NCBI GenBank assembly: GCA_001724315.1
Contig: MEEC01000261.1
Coordinates: 1 to 6,147, forward strand
Reading direction: 5' to 3'
Origin: Lautropia sp. SCN 70-15
GTDB taxonomy: Bacteria; Pseudomonadota; Gammaproteobacteria; Burkholderiales; Burkholderiaceae_E
Length of the DNA: 6,147 nt
This document shows, one piece after another, positions 1 through 6,147 of the stretch. The notes beneath the pieces were generated by a model. It was not told where the DNA came from. It saw only the letters and a program-made list of their open reading frames with translations, and did not search any database. Within the stretch, counting starts at the first letter, position 1. The number at the start of each line of letters is the position of its first letter. A program made the translations under genes and the position numbers.

Positions 1-21
1 AGCGGTCGCCCGCAGCGCCGG

Positions 22-40
22 CGGTCGCCCAAGGCAACCG
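22..40 (-). other. Small hairpin just after the icmF stop codon
   Basis: On the minus strand, four bases after the icmF stop, CGGTTGCC and GGCGACCG can pair as an 8-bp stem with one G-T wobble around a 3-base TTG loop. No T-run follows within the visible bases, so it is not a canonical intrinsic terminator. It could be a 3' stabilising structure or part of a Rho-dependent end. The right arm lies inside a 10-base direct repeat, GCGGTCGCCC, at 2-11 and 21-30, so an alternative pairing is possible. The window ends too soon to say more. Confidence 0.25.
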
Positions 41-44
41 GCGG

Positions 45-3000
45 CTACATGCTCCGCCGGTACTGCCCGCCCACCTCGAACAGCGCGTTGGTGATCTGGC
101 CCAGCGAGCAGACCCGCACCGCGTCCATCAGCACCGCGAACACGTTGCCGTTGGCGATCACCGTGTCCTTCAGGCGCTGCAGCATCGCGGGCGCCTCGCC
201 GGCATTGCGGGCGTGGAAGTCGGCCAGGCGCTCGAGCTGGCTCTGCTTCTCTTCCTCGGTGGAGCGCGCGAGCTCGAGCGTCTGCGGGGTCGGGTCGCCG
301 TGCGGGTTGCGGAAGGTGTTCACGCCGATGATCGGGTGCTCGCCGGTGTGCTTGAGCATCTCGTAGTGCATCGACTCGTCCTGGATCTTGCCGCGCTGGT
401 AGCCGGTTTCCATCGCGCCCAGCACGCCGCCGCGCTCGGCGATGCGCTCGAACTCGGCCAGCACCGCCTCCTCGACCAGCTCGGTCAGCTCGTCGATGAC
501 GAAGGCGCCCTGGTTCGGATTCTCGTTCTTGGCCAGGCCCCACTCGCGGTTGATGATCAGCTGGATCGCCATCGCGCGCCGCACGCTCTCCTCGGTGGGC
601 GTGGTGATCGCCTCGTCGTAGGCGTTGGTGTGCAGCGAGTTCGCGTTGTCGTAGGTGGCGATCAGCGCCTGCAGCGTGGTGCGGATGTCGTTGAAGTCGA
701 TCTCCTGCGCGTGCAGGCTGCGGCCGCTGGTCTGGCAGTGGTACTTGAGCTTCTGGCTGCGCTCGTTGGCGCCGTAGCGCTCCTTCATCGCCACCGCCCA
801 GATCCGGCGCGCCACGCGACCGAGCACCGTGTACTCCGGGTCCATGCCGTTGCTGAAGAAGAAGCTGAGGTTCGGCGCGAAGTCGTCGATGTGCATGCCG
901 CGCGCCAGGTAGGCCTCCACGAAGGTGAAGCCGTTCGACAGCGTGAAGGCGAGCTGGCTGATCGGGTTCGCGCCGGCCTCGGCGATGTGATAGCCGCTGA
1001 TGCTCACCGAGTAGAAGTTGCGCACGTCGTGGTGGACGAAATGCTCCTGGATGTCGCCCATGACCTTGAGCGAGAACTCGGTGCTGAAGATGCAGGTGTT
1101 CTGGCCCTGGTCTTCCTTCAGGATGTCGGCCTGCACCGTGCCGCGCACGGTGGACAGCGTCCACTCGCGGATCTTCTGGTGCTCGTCGTCGGTGGGCTGG
1201 CGGCCGTTCTCGCGCTCGAACTTCTCGACCTGCTGGTCGATCGCGGTGTTCATGAACATGGCCAGGATCGTGGGCGCCGGGCCGTTGATCGTCATGCTGA
1301 CGCTCGTGGCCGGATCGCACAGGTCGAAGCCCGAGTACAGCACCTTCATGTCGTCGAGCGTGGCGATGCTCACGCCCGAGTTGCCGACCTTGCCGTAGAT
1401 GTCGGGCCGAAGGTCCGGGTCGTGGCCGTAGAGCGTGACCGAGTCGAAGGCGGTGGACAGGCGCTTGGCCGGCATGCCCTCGGAGAGCAGCTTGAAGCGG
1501 CGGTTGGTGCGGAAGGGATCGCCCTCGCCGGCGAACATCCGGGTGGGGTCCTCGTTCTCGCGCTTGAAGGCGAACACGCCGGCGGTGTAGGGGAAGGACC
1601 CGGGCACGTTCTCGAGCATCAGCCACTTGAGCAGCTCGCCGTGGTCCTCGTAGCCCGGCAGCACGACCTTGCGGATCTTCGTGCCGGACAGCGAGGTGTA
1701 GGTGAGCTTGGTGCGGATCTCCTTGTCGCGGATCTTCACCACGTACTCGTCGCCGGCGTAGGCCTTCTGCATGTCGGGCCACATGGCGAGCAGCTTCTTC
1801 GCGGCCGGGTCGAGCAAGGCCTCGCGCTTCGCGGCCAGGGCCTCCACCGTCGTGCGCGCCCCGCTCTTCTCCGCGTCGTCCTCGCGCAGCATGCGGGCCG
1901 ACTCGCGCAGCTGCTGCACCTCGCGGGCAAGCCGGGCCTGCTCGCGCGCGCGGCGCTTGTAGCCGCGCACCGTGTCGGCCACGTCGGCCAGGTAGCGGAT
2001 GCGCTGCGGCGGCACGATGACGACCTGGCTGGACGAGTGGCGGCCGGCGGCCTTCGGCAGGCGGCCCGGCAGCGGCAGCTTCAGCCCGAGTTCGACCAGC
2101 CGGGGGAGCATCCCCTGGTAGAGCGCGGTGACCCCGTCGTCGTTGAAGCGCGAGGCCTGGGTGCCGAACACCGGCATCTCCTCGTGGCGCTTCGTGAACA
2201 GCTCGCGGTTGCGCTGGTACTGCTTGGAGACGTCGCGCAGCGCGTCCATCGCGCCCTTGCGGTCGAACTTGTTGATGGCCACGAAGTCGGCGAAGTCGAG
2301 CATGTCGATCTTCTCGAGCTGGCTGGCCGCGCCGAACTCCGGGGTCATCACGTACAGCGTGGAATCGACCAGCGGCACGATTGCCGCGTCGCCCTGGCCG
2401 ATGCCCGAGGTCTCGACGACGATCAGGTCGAAGCCGGCCACCTTGCAGGCGGCGATCGCGTCGGGCAGGGCCTGGCTGATCTCGCTGCCGGCTTCGCGGG
2501 TGGCCAGCGAACGCATGAACACGTTCGGGTGGTCGATCGCGTTCATCCGGATGCGGTCGCCGAGCAGCGCGCCGCCGCTCTTGCGGCGGGTGGGGTCGAC
2601 CGAGATCACGGCCAGGCGCAGCCGGTCGTCCTGGTCGAGTCGAAAGCGCCGGATCAGCTCGTCGGTCAGGCTGGACTTGCCCGCGCCGCCGGTGCCGGTG
2701 ATGCCCAGCGTGGGGGTGGCGATCGTGTCGGCCCGCTTGTGCAGCTCGGCGCGCCAGGCAGCGAACTGCGCCTCGTCCATCCGGCCTTCCACGTGGCCCA
2801 ACTCGAGCGCGGTGATGGCCTGGGCCAGCGCGCGGCGCGACTCGGCCAGCCGGTCGCGGGTCGCGGGGTCGGCTTCTCCCTCGCGCGCGGCGTCGGGCGC
2901 CACCAGCGCCTGGAGGTCGGCGGGCGCGAACTGCGACAGGTCGATGTCGCAGCGCCGGATCATGTCGGCGATCATCCCCTGCAAGCCCATCCGCTGGCCG

Positions 3001-3395
3001 TCCTCGGGGCTGTAGATGCGCTCGACGCCGTAGGCGTGCAGCTCGGCGATCTCGGCCGGCACGATCACGCCGCCGCCGCCGCCGAAGACCTTCACGTGGC
3101 CGGCGCCGGCCTCGCGCAGCAGGTCGATCATGTACTTGAAGTACTCGACGTGGCCGCCCTGATACGAGGAGATGGCGATCGCGTGCGCGTCTTCCTGCAG
3201 CGCGCAGTCGACCACCTCGCGCACCGACCGGTTGTGACCCAGGTGGATCACCTCGGCGCCCTTGCTCTGCAGGATGCGCCGCATGATGTTGATCGAGGCG
3301 TCGTGGCCGTCGAACAGCGAGGCGGCGGTCACGAAGCGCACCCGGTTCTTCATCCGGTAGTCGGCGAGCTGCTTCTGGTCGGACAGGTCGGTCAT
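45..3395 (-). CDS. icmF: Fused isobutyryl-CoA mutase IcmF (cobalamin-binding, G-protein and mutase domains)
   Basis: This 1116-residue protein is a complete IcmF, a cytoplasmic adenosylcobalamin-dependent enzyme that interconverts isobutyryl-CoA and n-butyryl-CoA. Domains in order: an N-terminal B12-binding domain (about 18-150) with DGHDAS at 29-34, where His31 should be the lower cobalt ligand, and the glycine run FGGGGGVIVP at 104-113; a MeaI-type G domain (about 225-440) with P-loop GTGGAGKS at 234-241, SVDPTRR at 265-271, ETSGIGQ at 328-334 and NKFD at 375-378; a charged helical linker (about 475-535); and the mutase barrel to the C-terminus. Phe621 in RMFAGEG and Gln765 in GQNTCIF sit where methylmalonyl-CoA mutase has Tyr and Arg. 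This Phe/Gln pair is the family signature for isobutyryl-CoA rather than methylmalonyl-CoA. The G domain is known to gate cofactor loading. The ATG at 3395 has an AGGAAA Shine-Dalgarno sequence, and the stop is TAG. Length is normal for the family, with no sign of damage. The close substrates pivalyl-CoA and isovaleryl-CoA cannot be excluded. Confidence 0.96.
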   Translation of the reverse strand: MTDLSDQKQLADYRMKNRVRFVTAASLFDGHDASINIMRRILQSKGAEVIHLGHNRSVREVVDCALQEDAHAIAISSYQGGHVEYFKYMIDLLREAGAGHVKVFGGGGGVIVPAEIAELHAYGVERIYSPEDGQRMGLQGMIADMIRRCDIDLSQFAPADLQALVAPDAAREGEADPATRDRLAESRRALAQAITALELGHVEGRMDEAQFAAWRAELHKRADTIATPTLGITGTGGAGKSSLTDELIRRFRLDQDDRLRLAVISVDPTRRKSGGALLGDRIRMNAIDHPNVFMRSLATREAGSEISQALPDAIAACKVAGFDLIVVETSGIGQGDAAIVPLVDSTLYVMTPEFGAASQLEKIDMLDFADFVAINKFDRKGAMDALRDVSKQYQRNRELFTKRHEEMPVFGTQASRFNDDGVTALYQGMLPRLVELGLKLPLPGRLPKAAGRHSSSQVVIVPPQRIRYLADVADTVRGYKRRAREQARLAREVQQLRESARMLREDDAEKSGARTTVEALAAKREALLDPAAKKLLAMWPDMQKAYAGDEYVVKIRDKEIRTKLTYTSLSGTKIRKVVLPGYEDHGELLKWLMLENVPGSFPYTAGVFAFKRENEDPTRMFAGEGDPFRTNRRFKLLSEGMPAKRLSTAFDSVTLYGHDPDLRPDIYGKVGNSGVSIATLDDMKVLYSGFDLCDPATSVSMTINGPAPTILAMFMNTAIDQQVEKFERENGRQPTDDEHQKIREWTLSTVRGTVQADILKEDQGQNTCIFSTEFSLKVMGDIQEHFVHHDVRNFYSVSISGYHIAEAGANPISQLAFTLSNGFTFVEAYLARGMHIDDFAPNLSFFFSNGMDPEYTVLGRVARRIWAVAMKERYGANERSQKLKYHCQTSGRSLHAQEIDFNDIRTTLQALIATYDNANSLHTNAYDEAITTPTEESVRRAMAIQLIINREWGLAKNENPNQGAFVIDELTELVEEAVLAEFERIAERGGVLGAMETGYQRGKIQDESMHYEMLKHTGEHPIIGVNTFRNPHGDPTPQTLELARSTEEEKQSQLERLADFHARNAGEAPAMLQRLKDTVIANGNVFAVLMDAVRVCSLGQITNALFEVGGQYRRSM

Positions 3396-3401
3396 GGTCG
3401 G

Positions 3402-3407
3402 TTTCCT
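3402..3407 (-). promoter_or_regulatory. Ribosome binding site of icmF
   Basis: AGGAAA on the minus strand ends six bases before the ATG at 3395-3393. It supports this start over the in-frame Met15. The predicted N-terminus (MTDLSDQ, then the conserved RVRFVTAASLFDG) also fits the family. Confidence 0.6.
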
Positions 3408-3533
3408 GCGCGCTGGGCGGCCGGCAGCGAACCGGGACGGCCCGGCTGGGGCCGCGATCGGTGCGAAGCCGCGGAGAATTTTCGGACGTATCGTTGGAAG
3501 TATCGCGCGGCGCGGCGGCGCCCGCGAGGCGTC

Positions 3534-3562
3534 ACGCTAACTTACGTTGACGTAAACGTCAA
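3534..3562 (-). promoter_or_regulatory. Candidate sigma-70-type promoter for icmF with palindrome in the spacer
   Basis: On the minus strand, TTGACG (3562-3557) is a near-consensus -35 box. Seventeen bases later comes TAGCGT (3539-3534), a weak -10 candidate matching the consensus at three of six positions. The spacer holds the perfect palindrome TTACGTcaACGTAA. An operator between -35 and -10 is the arrangement typical of MerR-family activators, which often act on poor promoters, though their spacers are usually 19-20 bases. The leader to the icmF ATG would be about 130 bases. The -35 match is seen directly; the -10 assignment and regulator class are inference. Confidence 0.35.
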
Positions 3563-3568
3563 TTGACG
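3542..3568. promoter_or_regulatory. Operator-like cluster of three overlapping perfect palindromes
   Basis: Three exact inverted repeats overlap within 27 bases: TTACGTtgACGTAA (3542-3555), TTGACGTaaACGTCAA (3547-3562) and CGTCAATTGACG (3557-3568). They share TTGACGT or TTACGT half-sites. The local base composition is clearly AT-richer than the flanking GC-rich DNA. Such ACGT-cored palindromes resemble, from memory, sites of LiuR, the MerR-family regulator of branched-chain acyl-CoA breakdown in proteobacteria. A TetR-family regulator is an alternative. The position upstream of icmF makes control of that gene the simplest reading. Confidence 0.55.
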
Positions 3569-3589
3569 CCGGCCCCAGCGGGCGCCGGC
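3568..3589 (-). other. GC-rich hairpin immediately after the small lipoprotein gene
   Basis: One base beyond the stop codon of the upstream gene, the minus strand can fold GCCGGC-g-CCC, loop GCT, GGG-GCCGGC: nine base pairs with one bulged G. The T-run expected of an intrinsic terminator is missing; the next bases are GTCAATTGACG. It may still slow polymerase or protect the 3' end of the Rhs-lipoprotein transcript. It touches the operator-like palindromes, so a role in separating the two transcription units is possible but unproven. Confidence 0.35.
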
Positions 3590-3590
3590 C

Positions 3591-4139
3591 TCAGCGCCAG
3601 CGGCGCACCTGCCAGCGCAGCAGCAGACGGTCGCGGTCGAAGATCATGACCAGCCGCAGGCGGTGGCGGTCGGGTTCGCCGCGCAGCAGCGCGAGCGCAT
3701 CGGACGGCATGGCCTCGCGCAGCGCGGCCGAGTCCTGCGCCTCGCGCCAGGGCAGGCGATCGTCGGGCAGGCCCTGCAGGGCGGCCTCGTCGACCGGGTC
3801 GATGGCCTCGTAGCGCCAGCGCGCGCGGACCACGGCGGGCACCGGGTCCGGGCCGGGGGGGAGCTGGCGGGCTTCGTGAGCCGGGCCCTGCGGCGATATG
3901 TAGAGCGAGGTGATTCGCCCGCCCAGGATCCGGGTCTCGTCGAACCAGAGATCGGTCACCGCCGCCGGGGTCGTCGATTCGTAGACCAGCTCCACGCCGA
4001 TCCCCGGGTCGCGCCGCAGGCAGCCGGCGAGCAGCCACGCCGTCGGCGCCAGCGCCACGCCGCGCAAGCGCTGCAGCGCGCCGCGCCGGGCGCGGTCCAC
4101 CGGCGTTTCGGGCTCGGGCTTGATCAGGCCGACCTTCAT
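3591..4139 (-). CDS. Putative outer-membrane lipoprotein, candidate immunity protein for the Rhs toxin
   Basis: This 182-residue protein belongs to no family I can name. Residues 28-39 (VALAPTAWLLAG) form a hydrophobic stretch ending in the lipobox LAGC, with Cys40 as the probable lipidated residue. Position +2 is Leu, not Asp, which favours sorting to the outer membrane. The arginine-rich run before it (residues 16-27) would be the signal n-region. The mature part (about 143 residues) looks soluble, with short strand-like segments such as VELVYEST, RARWRYEA and LRLVMIFD. The ATG start overlaps the Rhs stop as ATGA, so translation is probably coupled; no strong Shine-Dalgarno is visible. That start gives a long n-region of 27 residues. 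GTG at 4100-4098 (Val14) would give a more usual signal peptide. Immunity is inferred from position and export: known Tle immunity proteins are often periplasmic lipoproteins. Stop is TGA at 3591-3593. Confidence 0.8.
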   Translation of the reverse strand: MKVGLIKPEPETPVDRARRGALQRLRGVALAPTAWLLAGCLRRDPGIGVELVYESTTPAAVTDLWFDETRILGGRITSLYISPQGPAHEARQLPPGPDPVPAVVRARWRYEAIDPVDEAALQGLPDDRLPWREAQDSAALREAMPSDALALLRGEPDRHRLRLVMIFDRDRLLLRWQVRRWR

Positions 4140-5104
4140 CGCGCGGCCAGTTGCACGCCGTAGTTCTCGGCGAGCCATCGGGAGTAGGCGTCCAGGTCGA
4201 CAGAGCCGATGATGGACAGCTTGCCGTAGGCATCGCGCTCGCGGCTGGGCGGCACGATCAGGAAAGGCTGAGAGGCCGACCAGTCCATGCCCGCGATCGG
4301 GGCGGCCCGCTGGGTGGTGCGCGACACGATCCGGCCCGAGGCGTCGCGCACGTCGACCCGGCGGTCGCCGGCCGCATCGTAGTTCCGGTCGTGCAGGATC
4401 GGCGCGTCGACCCGCTGCCAGCCGACGGGAAGCGCCTTCATCGACACGCCGGCCTGCGCGGCCATCCGGGTCATCCAGGCAAGCGAGATGTCGGACAGGT
4501 CGCCTTCGGCGTTGCCGCCGCCGACGTCGGCGTGGCTGCCCACGAATCCGCGCTCGATCACCGCCGACCCAGACGCGCCTTCCAGCGGGAACAGCGAGCG
4601 GTGCTCGTTGAGCGCGACCGCGTGATACGCGGCACCCACTGCCGAGGGGATGCCTAGCTGCCAGCGATGATTGTCGCTGCCGTTCTGCCCGAACTGCGCC
4701 ACCGTGTCCCACAGCCCCAGGAAGCGCAGGTCGACGCAGAAGCCCTTCAGCCACCAGTAGCGTTCGGCATCGAGGCGCGCGACGCGGTTGACGAAGTCCC
4801 GCGCCATGGCCGCCCCGCGCGAGAAGCCGACGACGTCGATCGTGATGGTCTCGCCGATGCGACCGTCGTGCATGTAGGCGTCGAGCTCGCCGAGCATGTA
4901 GTCGACCCGGGCCCGCGCGGTGTTGGCGTTCACCGGGTCGAGCGTGTTGGCGAGGATCCCGCTGTCCGGATCGTCGAGGCCGACGCCGGTCATGTACCAC
5001 TTCGCGCCCGCGTCGTAGAGCTCGAAGAACTTCCGGACGTTCGACTGGTCGTCCTGGCCCGGCGGCGTGGCCGCGTTGTTCGTGCCGTCGAAGGCGAACA
5101 GGAT
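4136..5104 (-). other. Toxin module of the Rhs protein: DUF2235/Tle1-like serine hydrolase
   Basis: This segment encodes residues 334-655 (numbered from Met at 6103), starting right after DPLGL. FDGTNN (338-343) is the family opening motif. GFSRG (426-430) is the GxSxG nucleophile elbow with Ser428 (codon 4822-4820). Asp466 in LWDTV (codon 4708-4706) and His524 in GSHADVGGG (codon 4534-4532) are the likely rest of the triad. These match the DUF2235 family, which includes Tle1-type phospholipases delivered by type VI secretion. The domain appears intact at about 322 residues and has no membrane segment I can see. Phospholipid as substrate is inferred from family membership; other ester substrates remain possible. 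Confidence 0.85.
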
Positions 5105-6147
5105 CAGCCCCAGCGGATCGCCGCCCAGCACCGGATTGCCGTCGGCGTAGGCGAAACGATTGAGCCCGCCGGCCAGGCCGAGCGGATCGGGCTCCAGGTA
5201 GCGCCCGGTGACGGGGTCGTAGCTGCGCTGGTAGTTGTCGTGAAGCCCGGTCTCGGGATCGTGATGCTGGCCGGCGAATCGCAGCGGCTGGCGCAGCGGG
5301 CCGCCCTCGGCCGCGAGCCCGCCGAAGGCCAGGTACTCGCCCTGCCAGACCCGGCGGCCGGCCGAATCGGTGGCCGCATGCGGCGTGCCGAGGTGATCGG
5401 CGTGCAGCCAGGACACGACGGGGCCGGAGGCATGCATGTCGACGATCGCGACCGGCGCGCCCATCCAGCGCAGGTAGTGGCGGCGCAGGCCGCCGCCCTG
5501 TCCGGTTTCGGCGGCCAGCGCGCGACCGCGATAGAGGTAGCCGGTCTCGCTTGCGCCGACCCGCCGCGAGATCCGCTCGCCGGCGGCGTTGTACGCATAG
5601 CGAGCCACCGGGCGCGCTCGATCGACCACCTCGACGATGCGGCCCGCCGCCCCGCGGCGAAGCTCGAGGCCGCCGTGGCGCAGCACTCTCCCGTCGGCGT
5701 CGCGCGGCGGCGGGTCGCGGTCGGCCGTCCAGTCCTGGCCATCGCGGCCCCGGGCATAGCGCAGCTCGCCGGCGAGGTCCCAGGCGAAGAACTCGCGCAC
5801 CGGCCCGTCGAAGCCGGGTCTCTCGTCGACGATGAGCCGGCCGAGCGCGTCCCAGCCCAGGCGCCGCTCCTGGCCGGAATCCGAGATGCTGGCCGGCAGT
5901 CCGTCGGCGCGCCATCGATAGCGCCAGGCCGGCAGGGGTTCGCGCCCCCGCCAGATCCATTCGAGCGGCCTGCCGGCGGCATCGTCGCGGCGCTCGAAGC
6001 GGGTGCCGTTCCCGTAGCGCCAGGCAACGGCGCGGCCGCCGCGGTAGCGCACCGCATCGACGATCGGGACGCCGGCGGCGCCACGCGAGGCGGCAAAGCG
6101 CATCGCGATCGGCCGGCCCTCGCGGTCGTAGTCGTAGTCGATCCGGC
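4136..6147 (-). CDS. Rhs-repeat protein with C-terminal DUF2235/Tle1-like hydrolase toxin domain (5' end outside window)
   Basis: The visible 669 residues are the C-terminal part of an Rhs polymorphic toxin; the frame stays open to the right edge. Numbering here is from the first in-frame Met at 6103, which is not the true start. Degenerate YD repeats appear as YDYDREGRP just before that Met and as RYAYNAAGERI at 168-178. The Rhs-family signature HADHLGTPHAATDSAG lies at 234-249. The core follows, with LRFAGQHHDPETGL at 274-287, YDPVTGRYLEPDPLGL at 295-310 and NPVLGGDPLGL at 323-333. The rest (334-655) is a DUF2235-type alpha/beta hydrolase with FDGTNN, GFSRG, LWDTV and HADVGGG motifs. Rhs shells enclose a toxin and cut it free; this toxin probably hydrolyses phospholipids. 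No PAAR, VgrG-binding or signal region is visible, so the secretion route is unknown. The protein is followed by the overlapping putative immunity gene. Confidence 0.93.
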   Translation of the reverse strand, partial: RIDYDYDREGRPIAMRFAASRGAAGVPIVDAVRYRGGRAVAWRYGNGTRFERRDDAAGRPLEWIWRGREPLPAWRYRWRADGLPASISDSGQERRLGWDALGRLIVDERPGFDGPVREFFAWDLAGELRYARGRDGQDWTADRDPPPRDADGRVLRHGGLELRRGAAGRIVEVVDRARPVARYAYNAAGERISRRVGASETGYLYRGRALAAETGQGGGLRRHYLRWMGAPVAIVDMHASGPVVSWLHADHLGTPHAATDSAGRRVWQGEYLAFGGLAAEGGPLRQPLRFAGQHHDPETGLHDNYQRSYDPVTGRYLEPDPLGLAGGLNRFAYADGNPVLGGDPLGLILFAFDGTNNAATPPGQDDQSNVRKFFELYDAGAKWYMTGVGLDDPDSGILANTLDPVNANTARARVDYMLGELDAYMHDGRIGETITIDVVGFSRGAAMARDFVNRVARLDAERYWWLKGFCVDLRFLGLWDTVAQFGQNGSDNHRWQLGIPSAVGAAYHAVALNEHRSLFPLEGASGSAVIERGFVGSHADVGGGNAEGDLSDISLAWMTRMAAQAGVSMKALPVGWQRVDAPILHDRNYDAAGDRRVDVRDASGRIVSRTTQRAAPIAGMDWSASQPFLIVPPSRERDAYGKLSIIGSVDLDAYSRWLAENYGVQLAAR

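Noticed and set aside
2..30. A 10-base direct repeat (GCGGTCGCCC at 2-11 and 21-30) as a possible mobile-element or attachment repeat
   Set aside because: Too short and too GC-rich to be meaningful alone, and no mobile gene is visible beside it. It cannot be judged at the window edge.
213..3566. A 1117-codon open frame on the plus strand, antisense to all of icmF
   Set aside because: Its translation is a monotonous mix of Ala, Gly, Val, His, Leu and Arg with no domain motifs, as expected when GC-rich codons of a real gene suppress stops in the opposite strand. icmF on the minus strand explains the region fully.
3663..4657. Plus-strand frames of 166 and 168 codons opposite the lipoprotein gene and the toxin domain
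   Set aside because: No recognisable motifs, and composition is typical of antisense GC-rich frames. Considered as a divergent antitoxin but nothing supports it.
4140..5960. Upstream part of a 789-codon minus-strand frame that would extend the small lipoprotein gene far into rhs
   Set aside because: Above 4139 the frame yields an arginine-, proline- and alanine-rich sequence with no motifs, while the other frame gives clear Rhs and hydrolase motifs. Only 4139-3591, beginning at the ATGA overlap, looks like real protein.
5104..6096. A 330-codon minus-strand frame overlapping rhs
   Set aside because: Low-complexity Ala/Arg/Ser/Pro translation without motifs; a shadow of the Rhs frame.
1..6147. 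CRISPR arrays, tRNA or rRNA genes, insertion sequences
   Set aside because: No regularly spaced repeats, no cloverleaf or rRNA-like sequence and no transposase motifs were seen; the window is almost fully occupied by the three genes.

Overview
The window is GC-rich DNA in which every gene lies on the minus strand. It suggests a betaproteobacterium, probably of the Burkholderiales. The basis is high GC content and a three-domain fused isobutyryl-CoA mutase whose sequence resembles the Cupriavidus/Burkholderia form as I recall it. The genus cannot be fixed from this sequence alone.

Layout in transcription order (right to left): (1) positions 6147-4136 hold the 3' part of an Rhs-repeat gene whose start lies beyond the right edge. 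It ends in a full Rhs core with the two-aspartate DPxGL self-cleavage region, fused directly to a DUF2235/Tle1-like serine hydrolase (probable phospholipase) of about 322 residues. (2) Positions 4139-3591 hold a 182-residue putative lipoprotein whose start overlaps the Rhs stop by four bases (ATGA). It is the natural candidate for the cognate immunity protein. (3) Positions 3590-3396 are a 195-base intergenic region with a GC-rich hairpin just after the small gene and a cluster of overlapping ACGT-cored palindromes that look like an operator/promoter. (4) Positions 3395-45 hold a complete icmF gene, followed by a small hairpin at the left edge.

Two unrelated stories meet here. The Rhs gene and the lipoprotein look like a polymorphic toxin-immunity pair: the Rhs shell would carry and release a lipid-attacking enzyme, and the lipoprotein, on the periplasmic side of the outer membrane, would protect the producer. 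The delivery route (for example type VI secretion) would be encoded in the N-terminal part, which is not visible. The icmF gene is metabolic: adenosylcobalamin-dependent isomerisation of isobutyryl-CoA and n-butyryl-CoA, with a built-in G-protein chaperone. Its upstream palindromes suggest control by a regulator of acyl-CoA catabolism. The most novel part is the toxin-immunity pair, especially the immunity candidate, whose family I do not recognise.
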